Shown: positions 15,626 to 23,327 of the stretch, piece by piece | How the letters are laid out: each line of letters starts with the position of its first letter | Position numbering within the stretch: position 1 is the first letter of the stretch | Source: Rugamonas sp045984285 | Lineage (GTDB): Bacteria > Pseudomonadota > Gammaproteobacteria > Burkholderiales > Burkholderiaceae_D | Reading direction: 5' to 3' | DNA: 64,000 nucleotides | Assembly: GCF_045984285.3 (NCBI RefSeq) | Contig: NZ_JBJQIK030000011.1 | Span: forward strand, 1-64,000 | The notes under the pieces: generated by a model | What the model was told of the DNA's origin: nothing | The model's database searches: none | The model's input: the letters and a program-made list of their open reading frames with translations, nothing else | Program-made: the position numbers and the translations under genes

Positions 15626-17512
15626 ATGGACAACGCCGTTACCATGTTCCCCGCGCCTTCCCAGGTCAAGCTTTCCGGCCTGCTGGGCGAGGCGCTCGAT
15701 GCCAACCGGCGCGGCCGCCTGTCGCATTTCATCGAAGACCGGCACAGCCCCGCCATCGCGCTGTTCGGCGCGGCCCACAAGTGCTGCAATCATGAAGGGG
15801 ACTGGTACGGCGAGCACGCGGGAAAATGGCTGTACGCAGCCGCCCGCGCCGCCAACCGCAGCGCCGATCCGGTGCTGGCGCAGCATGTGCTGCAGGTTGC
15901 GGATTTCCTCGCCTCCGAACAGGAAGCGGACGGCTACCTCGGCACCTATGCGCCGGAACGCCGCTTCATGCAGAAGCAGGCGCGTGGCCCGCGCACCTGG
16001 GACGGCGCTCCCGGCAAGCGCACCTGGGACATCTGGACCCACAGCTACCTGATCATCGGCCTGCTGGAAGTGCACAAGTTCTTCGGCCATGCGCGCCATC
16101 TGGAGGCGGCGCGCAAGATCGGCGACCTGTGCTTCGCCACGCTGACGCGCGGCGATATCGACATCACGGAGCTGGGCAACCACCACGGCATGTCGGCCAC
16201 TTGCCTGCTCGATCCGGCGGCCGAGCTCTATCTGCGCACCGGCGAGCCGCGCTACCTGCAGCTGGCGGAACTGATCGTGCAGCAGGCCGACGCGCGTGTT
16301 GAACTCAATCTGCTGACACAGGCCGTCAATGGCGTGGACGCAGCGGAAATCGCCACCGGCAAGGCCTACCAGCTGTGCTGGAATATGGTGGGCATGGCCA
16401 AGTTGCACCGCGCCACCGGCAAGCCGCAGTACCTGCAGGCCGTGCGCAATGTGTGGCACAGCGTGCGCGAGTACCACCTGTCGCTGGGCGGCGGGCCATG
16501 GGGCGGCGTCGCGCACCGTTCGCGCGAGGTGTTCAACCACCATGGCGCCTTCTCGCCATACGGCTATATCGAGACCTGTTCCACGCTGGCGTGGATGCAG
16601 ATGAACCGCGAACTGCTCGCCATCACCGGCGAGGCGCAATTCGCCGAAGAGATCGAGCGCTCGGCCTATAACGACCTGCTGGCTGCGCAGGCCCCGAACG
16701 GCGAGGACTGGTGCTATTACATCTTCCCCAACGGGAAGCGGGTGTACACGACTTACTGGCGCTGCTGCAAATCCAGCGGCTCGATGGCGATCGAGGAACT
16801 GCCGGGCGTGGCCTACACGCTGCGCGGCGCCGACGAAATCGCCGTCAACCTGTACGGCCCCGGCGAGGCGATGCTGGCCACCGCGGCGGCAGGCGCCGTG
16901 CGCCTGGTGCAGCAGACGGCGTATCCAGCGGATGGCAGCGTACGCATCGAAATCCAGCCCGAGCGGGCAGGGCGCTTTACGCTGGCGCTGCGTATCCCGG
17001 CGTGGGCGCACGGCGCCGCGGCGGCGGTGAATGGCGCCGGCACGGGCGCGGATGGTGCCAAGACCGGCGCGGGCGAGACGGCGGCGCAGCCCGGCAGCTA
17101 TCTGCGCATCGAGCGCGAGTGGCAGGCGGGCGACGTGGTGGAGCTGTCGCTGCCGATGGCGCCGACGCTGCACCGCAAGCTGAGCCAGAACACCCAGGAA
17201 TCGCTGGCCCCGGACGGCTCGCCCGTAGCCCAGCAGGTGATGCGCTACGAATACGCCGCCATCACACGCGGCCCGCTGGTCTATGCCACCGGCCTGATCG
17301 ACGGCTTCAAAACCGAGGAAACGGTCATCCTGGCCGACGGCGAACAATTGGCAATGGCCCCCGAGGCGCTGCCGCAGGACGCCAGCGGCCCCGCCATCCG
17401 CCTGAAACTGGCCTCGCGCCCCGACCTGATCTTCGTCCCCTACTACGAAGCCGGCGGCCGCCGCGACGGCACCTGGCGCCTCACCTGGCTCCAGCTCGCC
17501 CCACCGCTGTAG
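15626..17512 (+). CDS. GH127 (DUF1680) family glycoside hydrolase, probable beta-L-arabinofuranosidase
   Basis: A 628-aa protein of the (alpha/alpha)6-barrel GH127 family, usually about 640 aa. The zinc and nucleophile residues known from HypBA1 are in place: Glu316-x-Cys318 (ETCST) and Cys380-Cys381 (WRCCKSSG). GH127 members hydrolyse beta-L-arabinofuranosides by a Cys-nucleophile mechanism. No signal peptide, so it probably acts inside the cell on imported substrate. An unusual Ala/Gly-rich insertion lies near residues 460-490 (GAAAAVNGAGTGADGAKTGA). It starts 1 bp after the preceding stop and is the last gene of the operon. Confidence 0.88.
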   Translation: MDNAVTMFPAPSQVKLSGLLGEALDANRRGRLSHFIEDRHSPAIALFGAAHKCCNHEGDWYGEHAGKWLYAAARAANRSADPVLAQHVLQVADFLASEQEADGYLGTYAPERRFMQKQARGPRTWDGAPGKRTWDIWTHSYLIIGLLEVHKFFGHARHLEAARKIGDLCFATLTRGDIDITELGNHHGMSATCLLDPAAELYLRTGEPRYLQLAELIVQQADARVELNLLTQAVNGVDAAEIATGKAYQLCWNMVGMAKLHRATGKPQYLQAVRNVWHSVREYHLSLGGGPWGGVAHRSREVFNHHGAFSPYGYIETCSTLAWMQMNRELLAITGEAQFAEEIERSAYNDLLAAQAPNGEDWCYYIFPNGKRVYTTYWRCCKSSGSMAIEELPGVAYTLRGADEIAVNLYGPGEAMLATAAAGAVRLVQQTAYPADGSVRIEIQPERAGRFTLALRIPAWAHGAAAAVNGAGTGADGAKTGAGETAAQPGSYLRIEREWQAGDVVELSLPMAPTLHRKLSQNTQESLAPDGSPVAQQVMRYEYAAITRGPLVYATGLIDGFKTEETVILADGEQLAMAPEALPQDASGPAIRLKLASRPDLIFVPYYEAGGRRDGTWRLTWLQLAPPL

Positions 17513-17515
17513 CAC

Positions 17516-17791
17516 TCAGCTAGTACGCTGCCACGCCCGGTAGACCTCGTCATCATTGCGTTTTCCGATGACGAGGATTTCAACAATATCGCCATGAATC
17601 GCGTAGACGATGCGATATTCGCCACAGTCAACCCGGCGCTCGTCATGCCGGGCGCCGCGCAACGCTTTGCTGTCATGTGGATGGCCTTCTTTGAGGAGCC
17701 TGAAGATCGCCCCGCCAATCTGTTTGTATTGTTTGGCCTGGAGATCGGCCAGGACCTTATATGCCGCGTGGGTAATCGCCAGCTTCAGCAT
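17516..17791 (-). CDS. RelE/ParE family toxin
   Basis: A 91-aa mRNA-interferase-fold toxin: LADLQAKQYKQIGGAIFRLL helices, then HPHDSKALRGARHDERRVDCGEYRIVYAI and the closing EILVIGKRNDDEVYR, the RelE pattern with a terminal Tyr-Arg. The ATG at 17791 is preceded by GGAGG and follows the antitoxin in the usual antitoxin-first order, overlapping it by 35 bp; longer upstream frames run through the antitoxin gene. The gene converges on the GH127 gene with only 3 bp between stops. Confidence 0.92.
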   Translation of the reverse strand: MLKLAITHAAYKVLADLQAKQYKQIGGAIFRLLKEGHPHDSKALRGARHDERRVDCGEYRIVYAIHGDIVEILVIGKRNDDEVYRAWQRTS

Positions 17792-18071
17792 GGCTCTTGT
17801 CCTCCGTGAAGTCGGCAATAAACGCCGCAACCCGGTCGTCCCCGGCAAAACCCTCACGACGCGCCAGCTCGGCCTCGGCGAGCAACAGTTTGTCCTGCAG
17901 AAGCTCGATGTGGGCCAGCATTGCCTCGAAGTCGCGTTTGGACACCATAAACGCCGTGAGGCGGTCATGTTTGGTAATGCCCACCGGGCGGCCTAGCGCC
18001 GCATCAAGCAATTCGCCGAAGCGGGTTTTGGCATCCCGCGCGCTCATCGTGGGGAAATTCGCTGTGCTCAT
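17757..18071 (-). CDS. Phd/YefM family antitoxin
   Basis: A 104-aa antitoxin. The N-terminal Phd/YefM DNA-binding domain is clear (TMSARDAKTRFGELLDAA and VGITKHDRLTAFMVSKRDFEAM), followed by an acidic, flexible C-terminal tail that would wrap the toxin. The ATG at 18071 was chosen, with AAGGAGAG before it; an in-frame GTG lies one codon upstream. It forms a module with the overlapping RelE/ParE gene and sits at the rplC-side edge of the inserted region. Confidence 0.92.
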   Translation of the reverse strand: MSTANFPTMSARDAKTRFGELLDAALGRPVGITKHDRLTAFMVSKRDFEAMLAHIELLQDKLLLAEAELARREGFAGDDRVAAFIADFTEDKSHAEAGDYPRGI

Positions 18072-18094
18072 CACGCTCTCCTTTATCCCAGTTC

Positions 18095-18147
18095 AATATA
18101 CGTGAAGGGGAGGTTTGAATCAAATTGATTAAAGTGATTAATTTGAT
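18095..18147 (-). promoter_or_regulatory. Toxin-antitoxin promoter with AT-rich inverted repeat
   Basis: On the minus strand TTGATT (18123-18118) and TATATT (18100-18095) are spaced by exactly 17 bp. An imperfect 12-bp inverted repeat, ATCAAATTGATT/GATTAATTTGAT (18119-18130, 18136-18147), covers the -35 and is the likely site for the Phd-type antitoxin or its complex with toxin. It is strikingly AT-rich for this genome. Confidence 0.62.
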
Positions 18148-18213
18148 GCAAATCAACCATCATCCCATCTTGCGGCGTCGTCCGAAATAGTCGACATACC
18201 CCCAACATACTTG

Positions 18214-18242
18214 TTGCGTCAAGGGTCTTTTCACGCTAAACT
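18214..18242 (+). promoter_or_regulatory. Predicted promoter for the rplC-led ribosomal operon
   Basis: TTGCGT (18214-18219) and TAAACT (18237-18242) are 17 bp apart, leaving a leader of about 89 nt before rplC. Such a promoter is needed because rpsJ is terminated 17.6 kb upstream. The leader contains a GGTCC and a GCCCCGCCCA region but no clear L4-type regulatory fold that I could establish. Confidence 0.6.
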
Positions 18243-18337
18243 AGCCGGCTTCGGTATGGATTCGTCTTTTTATTGGTCCATGCTTCTTTTGTAGTTAAAC
18301 AAAGCCCCGCCCAATCGTAGGTGGGAATGGAGAAAAA

Positions 18338-18994
18338 ATGAGCCTTGGCCTCCTCGGTCGCAAGGTTGGTATGATGCGCATCTTCACGGATGACGGGGAT
18401 TCGATCCCTGTGACCGTGCTGGACGTATCGAACAACCGTGTTGCGCAAATCAAAACTCCTGAAACGGATGGTTATTCCGCTGTTCAGGTCGCATTCGGTC
18501 AACGTCGCGCTTCCCGCGTGAACAAAGCCGCTGCGGGTCACTACGCTAAAGCTGGTGTTGAAGCCGGTACTCTGCTGAAAGAGTTCCGTGTGGACGCTGC
18601 TAAAGCCGCCGAACTGAAAGCTGGTGCAGTGGTTGCCGCTTCCCTGTTCGAAGTCGGCCAGAAAGTCGACGTGCAGGGCGTGTCGATCGGTAAAGGCTAT
18701 GCCGGTACCATCAAGCGTTACAACTTCTCGTCGGGCCGTGCTACCCACGGTAACTCCCGTTCGCACAACGTCCCAGGCTCCATCGGTATGGCGCAGGATC
18801 CAGGCCGCGTGTTCCCAGGCAAGCGCATGACCGGTCACATGGGCGACGTCACCGTCACCACCCAGAACCTGGAAATCGCCCGCATTGACGCCGAGCGTCA
18901 ACTGCTGCTGGTGAAAGGTGCAGTACCAGGCGCGAAAAACGGCCAGGTGGTTGTGTCCCCAGCCGTTAAAGTTAAAGCAAAGAAGGGAGCTTAA
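18338..18994 (+). CDS. rplC: 50S ribosomal protein L3
   Basis: This 218-aa protein has the L3 opening (SLGLLGRKVGMMRIFTDDG) and the conserved central loop around RATHGNSRSHNVPGSIG and FPGKRMTGHMG, whose Gln (position near 150) is the PrmB methylation site. L3 starts 50S assembly with L24 and lies close to the peptidyl transferase centre. It is the first gene of the re-started S10 operon, with GGAG before the ATG; rplD follows after 3 bp. Confidence 0.98.
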   Translation: MSLGLLGRKVGMMRIFTDDGDSIPVTVLDVSNNRVAQIKTPETDGYSAVQVAFGQRRASRVNKAAAGHYAKAGVEAGTLLKEFRVDAAKAAELKAGAVVAASLFEVGQKVDVQGVSIGKGYAGTIKRYNFSSGRATHGNSRSHNVPGSIGMAQDPGRVFPGKRMTGHMGDVTVTTQNLEIARIDAERQLLLVKGAVPGAKNGQVVVSPAVKVKAKKGA

Positions 18995-18997
18995 TCG

Positions 18998-19618
18998 ATG
19001 GAACTCAAGCTCTTGAACGCGCAAGGTCAAGCCGCGTCGAACGTGGCTGCCGCTGACACCGTCTTCGGCCGTGACTACAACGAAGCGCTGATCCACCAAG
19101 TCGTGGTCGCTTATGCAGCGAACGCCCGCAGCGGCAACCGCAAGCAGAAAGACCGTGAAGAAGTCCACCACACGACCAAGAAGCCATGGCGCCAAAAAGG
19201 CACCGGCCGTGCTCGTGCCGGTATGTCGTCGTCGCCACTGTGGCGCGGCGGTGGCCGCATCTTCCCGAACTCGCCTGACGAGAACTTCACCCACAAAGTG
19301 AACAAGAAGATGTACCGCGCCGGCCTGTGCTCGATCCTGTCCCAGCTGGCTCGTGAAGAGCGCCTGGTCGTGATCGAAGATCTGGCAATCGAAGCGCCAA
19401 AAACCAAGCTGCTGTCGCAAAAGCTGATCGGCATGGGTCTGGACTCCGTGCTGATCATCACCGACACCATTCAAGAAAACCTGGAGCTGGCCTCCCGCAA
19501 CCTGCCGAACGTGCTGGTTGTCGAGCCGCGCCACGCAGATCCAATGTCGCTGGTCTTCTACAAGAAGATCCTGGTTACCAAAGCGGCACTGGCACAGATC
19601 GAGGAGTTGCTGGCATGA
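18998..19618 (+). CDS. rplD: 50S ribosomal protein L4
   Basis: A 206-aa protein with the L4 landmarks KKPWRQKGTGRARAGMSSSP and SPLWRGGGRIFPNSP, the long loop that lines the exit tunnel. In Escherichia coli L4 also represses the S10 operon through its leader; whether this operates here, where the operon start has moved to rplC, is unknown. Overlaps rplW by 4 bp (ATGA), indicating translational coupling. Confidence 0.98.
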   Translation: MELKLLNAQGQAASNVAAADTVFGRDYNEALIHQVVVAYAANARSGNRKQKDREEVHHTTKKPWRQKGTGRARAGMSSSPLWRGGGRIFPNSPDENFTHKVNKKMYRAGLCSILSQLAREERLVVIEDLAIEAPKTKLLSQKLIGMGLDSVLIITDTIQENLELASRNLPNVLVVEPRHADPMSLVFYKKILVTKAALAQIEELLA

Positions 19619-19929
19619 GCGCCGTCAAAATTAGCGAAGAGCGCCTGATGAAGGTGCTGCTGGCGCCGGTCATTTCCGAGAAGGCCACCATGGTCGCGGA
19701 AAAGAACGAGCAGATCGTGTTCCGCGTTGCACCGGATGCGACCAAGCCGGAAATCAAGGCCGCCGTTGAACTGCTGTTCAAGGTCGAAGTGGAATCGGTG
19801 CAGACCGTGAACCGCGAAGGTAAAGTGAAGCGTTCGGGCCGTTTCATCGGTCGCCGCAACCACACCAAGCGCGCTTTCGTGTGCCTGAAGCCTGGCCAGG
19901 AAATCAATTTCTCCGAGGAGGCTAAATAA
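19615..19929 (+). CDS. rplW: 50S ribosomal protein L23
   Basis: A 104-aa protein matching L23 (KVLLAPVISEKATMVAEKNE, then VESVQTVNREGKVKR). L23 sits at the tunnel exit and docks trigger factor, SRP and SecY. Its ATG overlaps the rplD stop by 4 bp and its TAA overlaps the rplB ATG by 1 bp, so the three are translationally linked. Confidence 0.98.
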   Translation: MSAVKISEERLMKVLLAPVISEKATMVAEKNEQIVFRVAPDATKPEIKAAVELLFKVEVESVQTVNREGKVKRSGRFIGRRNHTKRAFVCLKPGQEINFSEEAK

Positions 19930-20756
19930 TGGCACTCGTTAAGATGAAGCCAACCTCGCCAGGCCGCCGCGGCATGGTGAAGGTGGTGAACTCCGACCTG
20001 TTCAAAGGTCGTCCGTTCGCTGCCCTGGTTGAGAAAAAATCGAAGACCGCCGGCCGTAACAACAACGGCCACATCACCACCCGTCACATCGGTGGTGGTC
20101 ACAAGCAGCACTACCGCCTGATCGACTTCAAGCGCACCAAGGACGGCATCCCTGCGAAAGTGGAACGCATCGAATACGATCCGAACCGCACCGCGCACAT
20201 CGCCCTGCTGTGCTACGCCGACGGCGAGCGCAAGTACATCATCGCCTCCAAAGGCATGGCTGTCGGCGACACGCTGCTGAACGGTTCGGAAGCGCCGATC
20301 AAGGCCGGTAACTGCCTGCCGATCCGCAACATCCCGGTTGGTACCGTGATCCACTGCGTGGAAATGCTGCCAGGTAAGGGCGCCCAGATGGCCCGTACCG
20401 CCGGCGCCGCCGTCGTGCTGATGGCCCGCGAAGGCACTTACGCCCAGGTGCGTCTGCGCTCCGGCGAAGTGCGCCGCGTGCACATCGAATGCCGCGCTAC
20501 CGTGGGTGAAGTCGGCAATGCCGAACACAGCCTGCGCAAGATCGGTAAAGCCGGTGCCATGCGCTGGCGCGGTGTTCGCCCGACCGTCCGCGGTGTGGTG
20601 ATGAACCCGATCGACCACCCGCACGGTGGTGGTGAAGGCCGTACCGCCGCTGGTCGTCATCCAGTGTCGCCATGGGGCCAGCAGACCAAGGGCAAGAAGA
20701 CGCGCAGCAACAAGCGCACTTCTTCGATGATCGTCTCGCGCCGCGGCAAGAAATAA
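19929..20756 (+). CDS. rplB: 50S ribosomal protein L2
   Basis: A 275-aa protein with the L2 signatures RNNNGHITTRHIGGGHKQHYR near the start and NPIDHPHGGGEGRTAAGRHP near the end, which includes the conserved His needed for subunit joining and peptidyl transfer. Starts on the last base of the rplW stop codon. rpsS follows after 9 bp with an AAGGA Shine-Dalgarno. Confidence 0.99.
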   Translation: MALVKMKPTSPGRRGMVKVVNSDLFKGRPFAALVEKKSKTAGRNNNGHITTRHIGGGHKQHYRLIDFKRTKDGIPAKVERIEYDPNRTAHIALLCYADGERKYIIASKGMAVGDTLLNGSEAPIKAGNCLPIRNIPVGTVIHCVEMLPGKGAQMARTAGAAVVLMAREGTYAQVRLRSGEVRRVHIECRATVGEVGNAEHSLRKIGKAGAMRWRGVRPTVRGVVMNPIDHPHGGGEGRTAAGRHPVSPWGQQTKGKKTRSNKRTSSMIVSRRGKK

Positions 20757-20765
20757 GGATAAATC

Positions 20766-21041
20766 ATGACTCGTTCATTGAAAAAAGGGCCGTTCTGCGA
20801 CGCCCACCTGGTGAAGAAAGTCGAAGCCGCGCAAGCGTCGAAAGACAAGAAGCCAATCAAAACCTGGTCCCGTCGTTCGACGATCATGCCTGACTTCATC
20901 GGTCTGACCATCGCTGTGCACAATGGCAAAGTCCACGTGCCTGTGTATGTGTCCGAGAACATGGTTGGTCACAAGCTCGGCGAATTCGCGCTGACCCGTA
21001 CCTTCAAGGGCCACGCTGCTGACAAAAAGGCTAAGAAATAA
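20766..21041 (+). CDS. rpsS: 30S ribosomal protein S19
   Basis: A 91-aa protein with the S19 pattern TRSLKKGPFCDAHLVKKVE, TWSRRSTIMPDFIGLTIAVH and GEFALTRTFKGHA. It binds the 16S head with S13 near the A-site. Its stop overlaps the rplV ATG by 1 bp. Confidence 0.99.
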   Translation: MTRSLKKGPFCDAHLVKKVEAAQASKDKKPIKTWSRRSTIMPDFIGLTIAVHNGKVHVPVYVSENMVGHKLGEFALTRTFKGHAADKKAKK

Positions 21042-21370
21042 TGGAAACCAAAGCTATCCTCAAAGGCGTGCGCCTGTCGGATCAAAAGGGTCGCCTGATC
21101 GCTGACCTGATCCGCGGCAAGAAGGTTGACGCCGCGCTGAACATCCTGCAGTTCAGCCCGAAAAAAGGCGCGTTCATCGTCAAGAAAGTGCTGGAGTCCG
21201 CTATTGCGAACGCCGAGCACAACGACGGTGCCGACATCGACGAACTGTTCGTGAAAACGATCTACGTTGAAAAGGGCCCGATCCTGAAGCGCTTCACCGC
21301 GCGTGCAAAGGGCCGTGGCGACCGTATCTCTAAACAATCCTGTCACATTTATGTGACCGTGGGTAATTAA
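21041..21370 (+). CDS. rplV: 50S ribosomal protein L22
   Basis: A 109-aa L22 (RLSDQKGRLIADLIRGKKVD; long beta-hairpin near LKRFTARAKGRGDRISKQ), whose hairpin lines the exit tunnel and is a site of macrolide-resistance changes. Begins on the rpsS stop codon. rpsC follows after 9 bp with a GGAG Shine-Dalgarno. Confidence 0.99.
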   Translation: METKAILKGVRLSDQKGRLIADLIRGKKVDAALNILQFSPKKGAFIVKKVLESAIANAEHNDGADIDELFVKTIYVEKGPILKRFTARAKGRGDRISKQSCHIYVTVGN

Positions 21371-21379
21371 GGAGCCGCG

Positions 21380-22180
21380 ATGGGACAGAAAATTCATCCA
21401 ACCGGCTTCCGCCTGGCAGTCACCCGTAACTGGGCTTCGCGCTGGTACGCGACCAACGGCAACTTCGCTTCGATGCTGAACGAAGACCTGAAGGCGCGCG
21501 CTTACCTGAAGAAGAAGCTGAAGAACGCCTCCGTTGGCCGCATCGTTATCGAGCGTCCAGCGAAGAACGCGCGCTTCACCGTGTACAGCTCCCGTCCGGG
21601 CGTTGTGATCGGCAAGAAGGGCGAAGACATCGAAGTGCTGAAGTCGGACCTGACCAAGATCATGGGCGTGCCGGTGCACGTCAATATCGAGGAAATCCGC
21701 AAGCCGGAAATCGACTCGCAGCTGATCGCCGATTCCATCTCGCAGCAGCTGGAAAAGCGCATCATGTTCCGCCGCGCGATGAAGCGTGCGATGCAGAACG
21801 CCATGCGTCTGGGCGCCCTGGGCATCAAGATCATGTCGTCCGGCCGTCTGAACGGCATCGAGATCGCCCGTACCGAATGGTACCGTGAAGGCCGTGTGCC
21901 ACTGCACACCCTGAAAGCGGACATCGACTACGGCACGTCCGAAGCATCGACCACCTACGGCATCATCGGCGTCAAGGTCTGGGTTTACAAGGGCGACCGC
22001 TCCGCTACCGGCGAAGCGCCAGTCATCGAAACCCCAGCTGACGAGAAGAAGCCGCGCGGCCCACGCCGCGACGACGGCAAGCCAGCTGGCCGCCCACGTC
22101 CAGGTCCAGGCGCTAAACCAGGCGCACCAGCTGCCCGCCGCGCTGCCAAGCCGGCTGCTGCTGAGAAAGCAGGAGAATAA
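21380..22180 (+). CDS. rpsC: 30S ribosomal protein S3 with long C-terminal extension
   Basis: Residues 1-215 are a normal S3: MGQKIHPTGFRLAVTRNW, a KH domain with RPGVVIGKKGEDIEVL, and the C-terminal domain around GRLNGIEIARTEWYREGRVP. The remaining 45-50 residues are a Pro/Arg/Lys/Ala tail (GPRRDDGKPAGRPRPGPG onward) absent from the 233-aa Escherichia coli protein. Such tails are common in Burkholderiales. S3 forms the mRNA entry site with S4 and S5. rplP starts 2 bp after its stop. Confidence 0.98.
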   Translation: MGQKIHPTGFRLAVTRNWASRWYATNGNFASMLNEDLKARAYLKKKLKNASVGRIVIERPAKNARFTVYSSRPGVVIGKKGEDIEVLKSDLTKIMGVPVHVNIEEIRKPEIDSQLIADSISQQLEKRIMFRRAMKRAMQNAMRLGALGIKIMSSGRLNGIEIARTEWYREGRVPLHTLKADIDYGTSEASTTYGIIGVKVWVYKGDRSATGEAPVIETPADEKKPRGPRRDDGKPAGRPRPGPGAKPGAPAARRAAKPAAAEKAGE

Positions 22181-22182
22181 TC

Positions 22183-22602
22183 ATGCTGCAACCAAGCCGC
22201 AGGAAATATCGTAAAGAGCAGAAAGGCCGTAACACCGGCATTTCGCACACCACCGGCACTTCGGTGTCGTTCGGCGAGTTCGGCCTGAAGGCCGTGGCAC
22301 GCGGCCGTATCACCGCGCGCCAGATCGAGTCCGCACGTCGTGCGATGACCCGTCACATCAAACGTGGTGGCCGTATCTGGATCCGTGTGTTCCCGGACAA
22401 GCCAATCTCCAACAAGCCTGCCGAAGTCCGTATGGGTAACGGTAAAGGTAATCCGGAGTACTACGTTGCCGAAATCCGTCCAGGCAAAGTCCTGTACGAA
22501 ATGGACGGCGTGGCCGAAGAACTGGCGCGCGAAGCGTTCCGCCTGGCTGCTGCCAAACTGCCGCTGGCTACCACCTTCGTGGTGCGCCAGGTTGGCCAAT
22601 AA
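22183..22602 (+). CDS. rplP: 50S ribosomal protein L16
   Basis: A 139-aa L16 opening with LQPSRRKYRKEQKGRNTG and containing GGRIWIRVFPDKPI and RMGNGKGNPEYYVAEI. It helps position the A-site tRNA elbow. The basic loop containing MGNGKGNPE is where Arg hydroxylation or methylation occurs in some bacteria. Lies 2 bp after rpsC and 12 bp before rpmC. Confidence 0.99.
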   Translation: MLQPSRRKYRKEQKGRNTGISHTTGTSVSFGEFGLKAVARGRITARQIESARRAMTRHIKRGGRIWIRVFPDKPISNKPAEVRMGNGKGNPEYYVAEIRPGKVLYEMDGVAEELAREAFRLAAAKLPLATTFVVRQVGQ

Positions 22603-22614
22603 TTGGAGTGAAAT

Positions 22615-22806
22615 ATGAAAGCATCTGAACTCCGCGGCAAAGACCAGGCAGCTCTGCAGAAAGAGCTGAACGACCTGCTGAAGGCGCAGTTCGGCCTGCG
22701 TATGCAATCCGCGACGCAGCAGCTGAGCAACACCTCGCAGCTCAAGAAGGTACGCCGCGACATCGCACGCGTAAAAACGGTAATGAACACGAAGGAAGCA
22801 AAATGA
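22615..22806 (+). CDS. rpmC: 50S ribosomal protein L29
   Basis: A 63-aa two-helix protein (MKASELRGKDQAALQKELND; RRDIARVKTVMNTKEAK) of normal L29 length. It sits by L23 at the tunnel exit. Its stop overlaps the rpsQ start by 4 bp (ATGA). Confidence 0.98.
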   Translation: MKASELRGKDQAALQKELNDLLKAQFGLRMQSATQQLSNTSQLKKVRRDIARVKTVMNTKEAK

Positions 22807-23069
22807 CCGAGCAAGTAAAGCTGAAGCGTACGCTGATCGGTAAAGTTGTGTCCGACAAGATGGACAAGACCGTTACCGTGCTGATCGAACGTCACGTGAA
22901 ACACCCTCTGTACGGCAAGATCATTGTCCGTTCCGCCAAGTACCACGCGCACGACGAGACCAACCAGGTCAAGGAAGGCGACACCGTGGAAATCGCGGAA
23001 GGCCGTCCGATCTCCAAAACGAAGGCGTGGACGGTGACCCGTGTGGTGCAAGCCGCACAAATCGTCTAA
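22803..23069 (+). CDS. rpsQ: 30S ribosomal protein S17
   Basis: An 88-aa S17, an OB-fold protein with RTLIGKVVSDKMDKTVTVLIE and HPLYGKIIVRS. It binds helix 11 of 16S rRNA early in assembly. It is the last gene of the S10 group; a 258-bp gap with a hairpin and a candidate promoter follows before rplN. Confidence 0.98.
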   Translation: MTEQVKLKRTLIGKVVSDKMDKTVTVLIERHVKHPLYGKIIVRSAKYHAHDETNQVKEGDTVEIAEGRPISKTKAWTVTRVVQAAQIV

Positions 23070-23083
23070 GCAAGTTGATCTAC

Positions 23084-23105
23084 GCCGGGGCGGCGACGCC
23101 CCGGC
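23084..23105 (+). terminator. Hairpin after rpsQ, end of the S10 group
   Basis: A 9-bp all-GC-rich stem, GCCGGGGCG/CGCCCCGGC (23084-23092, 23097-23105), closes a GCGA tetraloop. It lies 15 bp after the rpsQ stop. The following bases (CACAACTTAATTAG) are AT-rich but not a T-tract, so termination may be partial, or the stem may mark an mRNA processing point. Confidence 0.5.
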
Positions 23106-23122
23106 CACAACTTAATTAGTTC

Positions 23123-23150
23123 TTGCAGGCCCGCAGGTTTTATGTAATAC
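23123..23150 (+). promoter_or_regulatory. Candidate promoter for the spc group (rplN onward)
   Basis: TTGCAG (23123-23128) and TAATAC (23145-23150) are 16 bp apart. A second inverted repeat, GCCCGCA/TGCGGGC (23129-23135, 23152-23158), brackets the -10 element. Escherichia coli also restarts transcription here. The resulting leader would be about 170 nt, long enough for autoregulatory structure (S8 in Escherichia coli), which I could not establish. Confidence 0.45.
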
Positions 23151-23327
23151 TTGCGGGCTTCGTTCATGTATCGCCGCTAAGTGTCATTCCACTGGCGCGG
23201 TTCGCGGTCAGTACTTGTATGAAGATCAAGCACCCAATCAGTGCGCATCGTGCGCTCTGGCGGGACCAAGACTGACCGATGTCCGCATTGTGTGGATTCT
23301 TCGGCTTAAGTTGGGAAAGAGAATACT

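Noticed and set aside
17516..17968. A longer 150-aa start for the RelE/ParE toxin
   Set aside because: The extra N-terminus reads through the antitoxin gene in another frame and is not toxin-like; the ATG at 17791 has a good Shine-Dalgarno and matches family length.
560..18337. A mobile element or genomic island with attachment sites
   Set aside because: No integrase, transposase, tRNA fragment or matching direct repeats could be found at the two edges by eye, so only an unusual insertion of unknown mechanism is claimed.
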